DNA of 48,491 bases, taken from positions 1-48,491 of the forward strand of contig CANQRY010000005.1 in NCBI GenBank assembly GCA_947626335.1. Direction: 5' to 3'. This stretch comes from an uncultured Clostridia bacterium (GTDB lineage: Bacteria; Bacillota; Clostridia; TANB77; CAG-508). The stretch's first letter is position 1, and each line of letters begins with the position of its first letter. Positions 41,677 through 48,491 of the stretch are shown one piece after another. The position numbers were made by a program, and so were the translations under genes. Under the pieces are notes generated by a model. The model did no database searches. It was not told the origin of the DNA and saw nothing but the letters and a program-made list of their open reading frames with translations.

Positions 41677-41756
41677 ATATTGTCTTTTCGTCATGTTGCT
41701 GTTTTATTGCATTTTTGATAAACATCATTTATAATATACTCTTTTACTTTTTCTTT

Positions 41757-41800
41757 AAAATAGTGTACATATATTATATTTATGTACACTATTTTAGTTT
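41757..41800 (+). terminator. Terminator of the type IV secretion-like operon
   Basis: AAAATAGTGTACATA (41757-41771) and TATGTACACTATTTT (41781-41795) form a perfect 15-bp stem with a 9-nt loop and trailing T residues. Confidence 0.8.
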
Positions 41801-42232
41801 TTGTACTATGCTTTTGGTATTTCTTAATTCCCATACGTTTTAGAGTTTTAAAGTTTGTTTTTTGGTTTTATCTTTAATAATTTTGAGATTCTATTTACTT
41901 TTTTACTTTAAATTTTGTAATTTTATAACTTCCATTTTCGAAACAAATTGTCGTACTTTTTGACAATTTTTAAAAATGGCATTAAAATTGCATTTAAAAA
42001 TATTTTTTTATTTTATTTTAAATTGCAATTTTATATAATAAAAAATTTTTTTATTATATTAATTATTGTTTAATTTATTTATTATTTTAAAATATTATTT
42101 TTATTATTTGTTTTTTTACTTATTTTGTATTTATTTTTTATTTAATTATTTTATTTTTATTATTTCCTATTTAATTATTTTATTTTATAAATATTTTCTT
42201 TTTAAATAATTTCCTTTTATTTATTAAGTTTA
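41801..42232. other. Long A/T-rich non-coding stretch
   Basis: No credible ORF. A small terminator-like hairpin lies at 41945-41969 (AAATTGTC/GACAATTT plus T-run). From about 41990 on the sequence is almost pure A/T, with a 19-bp direct repeat TATTTAATTATTTTATTTT at 42139-42157 and 42168-42186 (29-bp period). No DnaA box, tRNA or known RNA was seen. Confidence 0.6.
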
Positions 42233-42261
42233 TTGTAAATTTTATAGAATAATGATATAAT
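42233..42261 (+). promoter_or_regulatory. Predicted promoter for dnaD-dnaI
   Basis: TTGTAA (42233-42238), a 17-nt spacer and TATAAT (42256-42261), 31 nt before the ATG at 42293, which has a TTGGAGG site. Confidence 0.6.
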
Positions 42262-42292
42262 TTGTCAAAAGATAAATGTTGGAGGAATTTCT

Positions 42293-43261
42293 ATGAAATT
42301 AGAACAAAATGATCTATTGCCTTTGTTTTCAAGTACAAATATTCCAGATATATTTTTTACTGAGTATCTTCCTGAAGCAAATGGAGATTTTATTAAAGTA
42401 TATTTATACATTTTATTTCTTTCTAAATATGATAAAGATATAAAAGTTAATGATTTATGCAAAAAGCTAGGTCTTCCTTTAACAGTTATTCAAGATGCTA
42501 TTAAATATTGGGAAAGTCAAAATATAATTACTAAAAAAAATACTGGTTTTATTATTAATAATATGCAAGAAATAGAGCTAAATCATTTATATAAACCACG
42601 TGTGGCTCTTTCTTCTGAGCAAATACAAAAATCGTTAGAGAGTCAAAAGCGTGCAAAGACATTGGAATATATTAGCACTAAATTTTTCTCTGGTTTAATG
42701 CCTACTACATGGTATCCAGATATTGAATTATGGTTTAAAAAATATCAATTTGATGATGAAGTAATGATTGCTTTATTTGAATATTGTTTTGATAAATCAA
42801 AGTTACATAGAAATTACGTACAAGCTGTTGCAGATGCTTGGTCTAAAAATTCAATTAAAACATATACAGAATTGGAATTATATTATGAAAAGCAGGAAAA
42901 GATAACTAAAATAGCAAATATGATTAGCAAAAAATTAGGTCTTGCAAGACAACTTTCACAATATGAGTTTGCTTATGTTGAAAAATGGGTTGTTGATTTT
43001 GATTTTTCTTTTGATATAATTGAAATTGCTTTAAAGAGAACTACTTCTAAGGTAAACCCTAGCTTTGATTATATTGATAAATTATTATCTGATTGGCATG
43101 ATAGAAAATTTAAAACTCCAGAGCAAGTTCAAAAATTCTTATTAGATATGAAACAAAAAAATAAAGATATTAAAGAATTAGAAAAGAAAACTGGCTATCA
43201 AAAATATGACCAAAGAACTTATGATAATTTAGATAATTTATATGCAAATAAAAAACCGTAA
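42293..43261 (+). CDS. dnaD: DnaD-type replication initiation/primosome protein
   Basis: 322 residues. The N-terminal part (about 1-110) has a winged-helix look (VNDLCKKLGLPLTVIQDAIKYWESQN), and the C-terminal part carries DnaD/DnaB2-like repeats with YVEKWVVDFDFSFDIIEIALKR...NPSFDYIDKLLSDWH, the conserved FxYI.KIL.(D/E)W type block. These proteins remodel DNA at replication origins and restart sites and help load the helicase. It is followed after 3 nt by the dnaI-like gene, which supports the helicase-loading role. The later part is Lys-rich and probably flexible. Confidence 0.88.
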   Translation: MKLEQNDLLPLFSSTNIPDIFFTEYLPEANGDFIKVYLYILFLSKYDKDIKVNDLCKKLGLPLTVIQDAIKYWESQNIITKKNTGFIINNMQEIELNHLYKPRVALSSEQIQKSLESQKRAKTLEYISTKFFSGLMPTTWYPDIELWFKKYQFDDEVMIALFEYCFDKSKLHRNYVQAVADAWSKNSIKTYTELELYYEKQEKITKIANMISKKLGLARQLSQYEFAYVEKWVVDFDFSFDIIEIALKRTTSKVNPSFDYIDKLLSDWHDRKFKTPEQVQKFLLDMKQKNKDIKELEKKTGYQKYDQRTYDNLDNLYANKKP

Positions 43262-43276
43262 TTATTGGAGGTAATT

Positions 43277-44272
43277 TTGGAAAATTCTACTTTAAAAAAT
43301 TTACTAATTGAATATAACAAAAAAAAGATTATGGCCGAGGAAATAGCTGAAGAAAATAAATTAAAACTTTATGAGGAATTTCCTAAGCTTTTTGAAATTG
43401 ACAAAAAATTAAGTTCTTTAGCAATAAACACAATGAAAAAACTTATAAATGAAAATGATAAAAAATTAGTTGAAAAATTAAATTCAGATATTAGTAATTT
43501 AAAAAAAGAAAAAGAAAAAATATTAAAATCTATTGGAAAAAGAGCAGATAGCATTTTTCCTAATTATGAATGTAAAAAATGTAATGATACAGGATTTGTT
43601 TTTGATGGTAATTCTAGTAAAATGTGTACTTGTTTAAAACAAAAACTTTATAATATTGAATATAATAAATCTAATATTTACAATTTAGAAAAGCAAAATT
43701 TTGATAATTTTAATTTTAATTTATATTCTGATGAAGTTTCAAAAGAAAAATATAATTCAGATATTTCTCCTAGAGAAAACATAAAATTAATTAAAGATAT
43801 TTGCGAAAAATTTATAAATAATTTTGATGATATTAATGAAAAAAATTTACTATTTAGAGGAAGAACTGGACTTGGAAAAACCTTTTTGTCTAGTTGCATA
43901 GCAAATGAATTATTAAAAAGAGGAAAAACTGTATTATATCAAACTTCATCTGTTATGCTAGATACAATTATAAATTACCGTTTTAATAAGCAAGATTCAA
44001 CAGATATTTATGAGCATTTATTAAATGTAGATTTACTAATTATTGATGATTTAGGAACTGAAGGTATAAATAACATGAAATTAGTAGAATTGTTTAATTT
44101 ATTAAATGCTAGATTATTAAATACTAAAAAACCTACTAAAACTATTATTTCAACTAATTTAAGTTTGCAAGATATTTCAAAAGCTTATGATGAACGAATT
44201 GTTTCAAGAATTATTGGATATTATAATATTTGTTATTTTTTTGGAGATGATATTCGTTTTATAAATCCATAA
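43277..44272 (+). CDS. dnaI: DnaC/DnaI-like helicase loader ATPase
   Basis: The TTG at 43277 (GGAGG 5 nt before) is the likely start, giving 331 residues; a TTG at 43265 overlaps the ribosome binding site. An N-terminal helical region (about 1-95) is followed by a zinc-binding-like cluster (CKKCNDTGF and MCTCLKQ), then the AAA+ domain: Walker A GRTGLGKTFLS, Walker B LLIIDDLGTE, sensor 1 TIISTNLS and an Arg finger region (YDERIVSRIIG). It loads replicative helicase DnaB onto DNA. It is paired with dnaD and ends at a strong terminator before convergent gyrA. Confidence 0.9.
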   Translation: MENSTLKNLLIEYNKKKIMAEEIAEENKLKLYEEFPKLFEIDKKLSSLAINTMKKLINENDKKLVEKLNSDISNLKKEKEKILKSIGKRADSIFPNYECKKCNDTGFVFDGNSSKMCTCLKQKLYNIEYNKSNIYNLEKQNFDNFNFNLYSDEVSKEKYNSDISPRENIKLIKDICEKFINNFDDINEKNLLFRGRTGLGKTFLSSCIANELLKRGKTVLYQTSSVMLDTIINYRFNKQDSTDIYEHLLNVDLLIIDDLGTEGINNMKLVELFNLLNARLLNTKKPTKTIISTNLSLQDISKAYDERIVSRIIGYYNICYFFGDDIRFINP

Positions 44273-44308
44273 AAAATACTGCCTTGTTTTTAAAGGCAGT
44301 ATTTTTTA
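44273..44308. terminator. Bidirectional terminator between dnaI-like gene and gyrA
   Basis: AAAATACTGCCTT (44273-44285) and AAGGCAGTATTTT (44293-44305) form a 13-bp perfect stem with A- and T-runs on either side. Confidence 0.88.
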
Positions 44309-44314
44309 TATTTT

Positions 44315-46768
44315 TTACTCTCCATCATCTTCTGGATTTACAGTTTCAATGCTAACTACTTTTCCTTCATTTGTTCTCATAAGTGTAACACCTTGTGTTG
44401 ATCTTCCTAAAACACTAATATCTTTTACTCTTAATCTAATAATTGTTCCATTATCTGTAATTAACATTACATCTTCATTGTCTGTAACAACACGAATTCC
44501 TACTAATTTTCCTGTTTTTGGTGTAATTTTGTAAGTAATTACTCCTTTTCCTCCTCTTGTTTGTACTCTGTATTCATCTAATTCTGTTCTTTTTCCGAAG
44601 CCGTTTTCTGTAATAGTAAGTAATGTAGCATTTTTATTTCCTTCTATTATACTTTCCATTCCTATTACATAATCATCATCATTTAAACGAATTCCAATAA
44701 CACCTTGTGCTGTTCTTCCCATTGGTCTTACATCTTTTTCGCCAAAGGTAATACATAATCCTTCATGTGTTACCATTACAACATTATCTTGTCCATCTGT
44801 TAAACGAACATCAATTAGCTCATCATCTTCTCTTAATGTAATAGATAATAGACCTGTTTTTCTTGCTGAGTCAAATTCATTAAGTGGTGTTTTCTTTATG
44901 AAACCTCTTTTGGTTCCCATTAGTAAATATTTGCCTTCTGCAAAATTATTTATTGGAATAACTGCTGATATTTTTTCTCCGCTATCTAATCTAAGCAAGT
45001 TAACAATTGCTGTTCCTTTTGCAGTTCTACCTGCTTCTGGAATTTCGTAACCTCTTAGGCGATAAAGCTTTCCTTTATTACTAAAGAATAATATTGTATC
45101 ATGTGTAGAAGCTGTAAATATTTGTTTAACGAAGTCGTTTTCTCTAGTAGCAAGACCAGTAATTCCTTTTCCACCACGGTTCTGGCTTTTATATGTATCT
45201 ATTGGCATTCTTTTAACATAACCAAAATGAGTTAATGTAATTACTGTTTGCTCTTCTTTTACTAGGTCTTCAATATTAATTTCACCTTCTGCTGCAACAA
45301 TTTTAGTTCTTCTTTCATCACCATATTTTTGTTTAATTTCTAATAGTTCTTCTTTTATAATGTCATATACTAATCTTTCGCTTGATAAAACTGCTCTTAA
45401 ATGTTCAATTAATTTCATTAATTCATTGTATTCTTCATCTATTTTTTCTCTTTGTAAGCCTGATAATGTTCTTAATCTCATATCTAGAATAGCTTGTGCT
45501 TGAATTTCTGAAAGTTTAAATCTTTCCATTAATCTTTCTTTCGCATCATCATAAGAATTACGTATTATTTCGATTACTTCATCTATATTATCTAATGCAA
45601 TTTTTAAACCTTCTAATATATGTGCTCTTGCTAAAGCTTTATCTAAGTCGAATTGAGTTCTACGAAGAATTACGCTTTTTCTGTGGTCTATGTAATAATC
45701 TAAGCATTGCCTTAATGTTAATATTTTAGGCTCGCCATTTACTAATGCAAGCATTATAATTCCAAAAGTATCTTGTAATTGTGTATGTTTATATAGCTGA
45801 TTTAGAATTACTTGTGGATTTACGTCTCTTTTTAATTCTATTACTATTCTTATTTTTGACTCTCTATCTGATTCGTCTCTTATTTCTGATATGCCTTCTA
45901 TACGTTTTTCTTTAACTAAGTCTGCCATATTTTCAATTAGTTTTGCTTTATTTACTTGATATGGAAGTGAATTTACAATAATTCTTTGTCTATTACCACT
46001 TAGCTCTTCTATTTCAGTTTCTGCTCTTACTGTGATTTTTCCTTTACCTGTTGTATATGCTTGCTTAATTCCTTCTAATCCTAAAATAACACCTTCTGTA
46101 GGAAAATCAGGTCCTTTTATAACTTCCATAAGTTCTTCGTCAGTAACATTATCTTCATCTATAATTTTAATAATTCCATTTATTACTTCTGTTAAATTAT
46201 GTGGTGGTATATTTGTAGCCATTCCTACAGCAATACCAGATGAACCGTTAATTAACAATGCAGGTATTTTAGCAGGAAGTACGGTTGGCTCTTGTAATCT
46301 ATCATCATAGTTTGGCATAAAATCTACTGTATTTTTTTCTATATCTACAAGCATGGTTTCTGCAATTTTTGCCATTCTTGCTTCTGTGTACCTCATAGCA
46401 GCTGGGCTATCACCATCAACAGAACCAAAGTTACCATGTCCATCAATTAGAGTATATCTTTGGGTGAAATCTTGTGCTAATCTAACCATTGCATCATATA
46501 CTGAAGAATCTCCATGTGGATGGTATCTACCTAAAACAGAACCTACTGTATTTGCGCATTTTCTGTATGGCTTGTCTGACGTAATTCCATCTTCATACAT
46601 AGAATATAAAATTCTTCTATGAACAGGTTTTAAGCCATCTCTTACATCTGGAAGTGCTCTAGATACTATAACACTCATTGCGTAATCAATGTATGCTGTG
46701 CGCATTTCTTTTTCAATGTCACGTTCTACTATTTTTCCGTCATTTCTTTTTTGCTCATTTTCTTCCAT
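44315..46768 (-). CDS. gyrA: DNA gyrase subunit A
   Basis: 817 residues, normal length. The N-terminal breakage-reunion domain carries RALPDVRDGLKPVHRRILY, the quinolone-resistance region GRYHPHGDSSVYDAM, and the catalytic Tyr127 in AAMRYTEAR. The positions equal to E. coli Ser83 and Asp87 are Ser88 and Asp92, the wild-type, quinolone-sensitive state. The C-terminal DNA-wrapping domain has the GyrA box QNRGGKG, which separates GyrA from ParC, and the tail is acidic (NPEDDGE). Gyrase introduces negative supercoils using ATP with GyrB. gyrB is not in the window; the gene stands alone. Confidence 0.97.
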   Translation of the reverse strand: MEENEQKRNDGKIVERDIEKEMRTAYIDYAMSVIVSRALPDVRDGLKPVHRRILYSMYEDGITSDKPYRKCANTVGSVLGRYHPHGDSSVYDAMVRLAQDFTQRYTLIDGHGNFGSVDGDSPAAMRYTEARMAKIAETMLVDIEKNTVDFMPNYDDRLQEPTVLPAKIPALLINGSSGIAVGMATNIPPHNLTEVINGIIKIIDEDNVTDEELMEVIKGPDFPTEGVILGLEGIKQAYTTGKGKITVRAETEIEELSGNRQRIIVNSLPYQVNKAKLIENMADLVKEKRIEGISEIRDESDRESKIRIVIELKRDVNPQVILNQLYKHTQLQDTFGIIMLALVNGEPKILTLRQCLDYYIDHRKSVILRRTQFDLDKALARAHILEGLKIALDNIDEVIEIIRNSYDDAKERLMERFKLSEIQAQAILDMRLRTLSGLQREKIDEEYNELMKLIEHLRAVLSSERLVYDIIKEELLEIKQKYGDERRTKIVAAEGEINIEDLVKEEQTVITLTHFGYVKRMPIDTYKSQNRGGKGITGLATRENDFVKQIFTASTHDTILFFSNKGKLYRLRGYEIPEAGRTAKGTAIVNLLRLDSGEKISAVIPINNFAEGKYLLMGTKRGFIKKTPLNEFDSARKTGLLSITLREDDELIDVRLTDGQDNVVMVTHEGLCITFGEKDVRPMGRTAQGVIGIRLNDDDYVIGMESIIEGNKNATLLTITENGFGKRTELDEYRVQTRGGKGVITYKITPKTGKLVGIRVVTDNEDVMLITDNGTIIRLRVKDISVLGRSTQGVTLMRTNEGKVVSIETVNPEDDGE

Positions 46769-46889
46769 TATTTATATCATTCCTTCCTAGGCATAAGTGT
46801 TAAATATTATATTTAAACCTCTACCTTTTCTTTATGCTTTTACTCATTTATTATACTAAAATGAAAAAAAATATGCAAGCAAAAAATGC

Positions 46890-47618
46890 TTATTTTGTTA
46901 ATATTTCTGCTAATTGTAACTGTTCATCAGTTAAATTAAAATTATGCCCATTATTTCTAATAATTAAATGAATATTCTCAATTTCTCTGGCTTGTTTTAT
47001 AGTATTTTCAAGTGGCATTAAATTTTTAAGTCTTTCTTTTATTTTTTGATATTCTCTTTCCATGCCATCAAAATCTTGTGATTTATAATAACTCTTCCAA
47101 TTGTTTTCATATTTTCCTAATTTTTCAACGTCATCTAATTGATTTACAAATTCAGTTTCAATGTTGCTACTAACATTATCTAATATTACATTTTTTCCTT
47201 GTCTAATTAATGTAGCCACATTTTGTGGAATAAGTCCATTTTTTGTACTAGTAGATATTGCAGTATCTAGCACACTTGATATTCCATCTATAATTCCTCC
47301 ATTTTTAACTGCATTTTGTGCTTGAGATATATTTTCAAATTTTCCTGTAAATATGCCTGTTACACTTTTTCCGAGTTCTATACCACTATCAATTGCTTTA
47401 TTAATTCCTTCTTTTAACCCTCCTTTTATTAAACTATTTTTTATATCAATTACTTGATTTTCCACAAAATCTGGTAAAATCCATCTTAAACCTAAATCAA
47501 TTGCAGTATTTACTACTTTACCTAAAGCAGAGCTTAAAAATCCATTTTGCTCTTTTTCTGTTACTAATTCATTTTTGTTTATTTCTTGGTCTATTTCCTG
47601 TGAAAGTGCATTTGCCAT
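46890..47618 (-). CDS. Unknown helical protein next to a ParA/MinD-like ATPase
   Basis: 242 residues, mostly amphipathic helix, no signal peptide or clear membrane segment. It has Gly-containing repeats (VNTAIDLGLRWILPDF; KAIDSGIELGKSVTGIF; ISSVLDTAISTSTKNG) and a charged C-terminal third (YQKIKERLKNLMPLENTIKQ) ending in NLTDEQLQLAEILTK. No family was recognised. A GGAATG-type site precedes the ATG. It lies 43 nt after the ATPase gene, same strand, so it is probably a partner in the same operon. Confidence 0.55.
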   Translation of the reverse strand: MANALSQEIDQEINKNELVTEKEQNGFLSSALGKVVNTAIDLGLRWILPDFVENQVIDIKNSLIKGGLKEGINKAIDSGIELGKSVTGIFTGKFENISQAQNAVKNGGIIDGISSVLDTAISTSTKNGLIPQNVATLIRQGKNVILDNVSSNIETEFVNQLDDVEKLGKYENNWKSYYKSQDFDGMEREYQKIKERLKNLMPLENTIKQAREIENIHLIIRNNGHNFNLTDEQLQLAEILTK

Positions 47619-47661
47619 TTTTTATCATTCCTTTCTTTTTTGTTATTTATGTAAAGCAAAT

Positions 47662-48491
47662 TCACGCAGTTTTATTAAATAATTTTTGTTGAATTTGCTT
47701 ATATTCTTCTTGCATATAGTTATCTAGTTTGTTATTTAAAGCTCTATTTATTATTAAATTATAATTAGGATCTATGGGTAATTTTCCTAAGATATAAAAA
47801 TCTGAAAAAACTTTTTTTAAAATAGAAATTGCTATTGAATTTTTATCATATTTATTAAATAATATACTAAATTTTTTTTGTGGAATTTTCCACTGATTTA
47901 TATATATGTTTAATAGATTTCTAGCCTTTTTTATTTCTAAAATATTTGCACCTGTAATAAATATATTTAGGTTACATAATTGCATTAATTCTCTTGTATA
48001 ATCATAAAAACATTCTGAAGAAGTATCTATAATAATTAAATCATATTTTTGTTTTAATGTATTTAAAATATTATTTAGTTTTTCACTACTTATTTTATTT
48101 TCAGAATCAAATAATAAATTAATACCAGAAATTAAATCTATTTTTGAATTTATTTTAATTGCTAGTTCTTCAATTTGTATTTGGTTTAATAAATTATTTT
48201 GGATTTTATTTTTTATTTTTTCTGAATAATTTTTTACACCTAAAATAGTATGCAAGCTTTTATTTAAAATATCAAAATCAATAATTAAAATTTTATTTTT
48301 ATAATTTATAAAAGATCTTGCTAAAGTAATTGAAAAAATGCTTTTCCCTATTCCACTTGTTCCACTAATACAAATAACGGTACTTTTATTTTCTTGCTTA
48401 TTTTTTATATGATTATTTTCTTTTATTTTATTAAAAATAGATTTAGATTTTTTTGCTTCTTCTTTTTCTAATAATAATTTTTTTAATTCAT
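47662..48491 (-). CDS. ParA/MinD/CpaE-like P-loop ATPase (N-terminus beyond window end)
   Basis: The frame runs without a stop to the right edge; the TTG at 48255 is internal. The visible 276 residues start with a Lys/Glu-rich segment (ELKKLLLEKEEAKKSKSIF), then STVICISGTSGIGKSIFS, a Walker A of the form GTSGIGKS, and KILIIDFDILNKS. Walker B is YDLIIIDTSSE. The rest has the alpha/beta pattern of MinD/ParA (LFNKYDK; LGKLPIDPNYN). The canonical deviant Lys (KGG) is replaced by GTSG. Proteins of this class position chromosomes, division sites or secretion machines. A CpaE-like role is possible because of the long N-terminal extension. It forms an operon with the 242-aa unknown. Confidence 0.7.
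   Translation of the reverse strand, partial: ELKKLLLEKEEAKKSKSIFNKIKENNHIKNKQENKSTVICISGTSGIGKSIFSITLARSFINYKNKILIIDFDILNKSLHTILGVKNYSEKIKNKIQNNLLNQIQIEELAIKINSKIDLISGINLLFDSENKISSEKLNNILNTLKQKYDLIIIDTSSECFYDYTRELMQLCNLNIFITGANILEIKKARNLLNIYINQWKIPQKKFSILFNKYDKNSIAISILKKVFSDFYILGKLPIDPNYNLIINRALNNKLDNYMQEEYKQIQQKLFNKTA

Noticed and set aside
38234..41800. A complete integrative conjugative element
   Set aside because: No integrase, relaxase, VirB4, att repeats or origin of transfer were found; only part of a channel operon is present.
41801..42292. Chromosomal replication origin
   Set aside because: No DnaA boxes (TTATCCACA or its complement) were seen, and dnaA, dnaN and gyrB are absent from the window.

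Overview
This window looks like chromosomal DNA of an AT-rich, low-G+C Gram-positive anaerobe of the class Clostridia, probably an uncultured gut-type lineage (inference). The grounds are strongly A/T-ending codons, AGGAGG-type ribosome binding sites with several TTG starts, short consensus-like sigma-A promoters, an LPxTG (LPQTG) cell-wall anchor, DUF378, DUF1858, DUF5052 and VanW/G5 proteins, a DnaD/DnaI-type primosome pair, and gyrA and rsmA housekeeping genes. No rRNA, CRISPR array, transposase or integrase was found.

Layout. 1-4.5 kb: the tail of an MFS-like transporter, a C39-like cysteine peptidase, a CmpB-type membrane protein, and an HtrA protease followed by an FAD oxidoreductase whose C-terminal Rieske domain is cut off by a one-base frameshift. 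4.6-17 kb: the most interesting block. An AMP-forming acyl-CoA ligase is divergent from a 2,453-residue nonribosomal peptide synthetase (C-A-T-C-A-T-R). A 7TM-PAS histidine kinase begins 22 nt after the NRPS, and a receiver/HD-GYP response regulator follows on its own promoter. 17-19.7 kb: a cell-wall-anchored papain-like protease. 19.8-28.9 kb: tex, a DUF5052 lipoprotein of atypical base composition bracketed by 10-bp inverted repeats, an ABC-F protein, DUF378, a CorA-like transporter and a MacB-like ABC transporter. 29-32 kb: an orphan gene of contrasting composition behind a perfect consensus promoter and a structured leader, an alkylation-repair pair (tag, ogt-like), and two unknown genes. 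32.2-38.1 kb: tRNA-Lys, rsmA (frameshifted at its 3' end), a VanW/G5 protein, an XRE/S24-like regulator with no protease catalytic residues, a small starch-binding-type protein, an SDR, three tRNAs and a DUF1858 protein. 38.2-41.7 kb: a compact type IV secretion-like operon (VirD4, VirB2-, VirB6- and VirB3-like) with no VirB4 or relaxase. 42.3-48.5 kb: dnaD and dnaI-like genes, gyrA, an unknown gene, and a ParA/MinD-like ATPase cut by the window end.

How the genes may work together. The NRPS domain order predicts release of a dipeptide as an aldehyde. The starter condensation domain and the divergent acyl-activating gene suggest that the peptide is N-acylated. Peptide aldehydes commonly inhibit cysteine and serine proteases or cyclise to pyrazinones. 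The histidine kinase probably co-transcribed with the synthetase and the HD-GYP regulator beside it make a self-sensing circuit that feeds into cyclic-di-GMP turnover plausible; that link is inference. Two independent one-base frameshifts (Rieske domain, rsmA) can each be repaired by removing one G after TCC on the + strand, which suggests a sequencing or assembly artefact as much as real gene decay.
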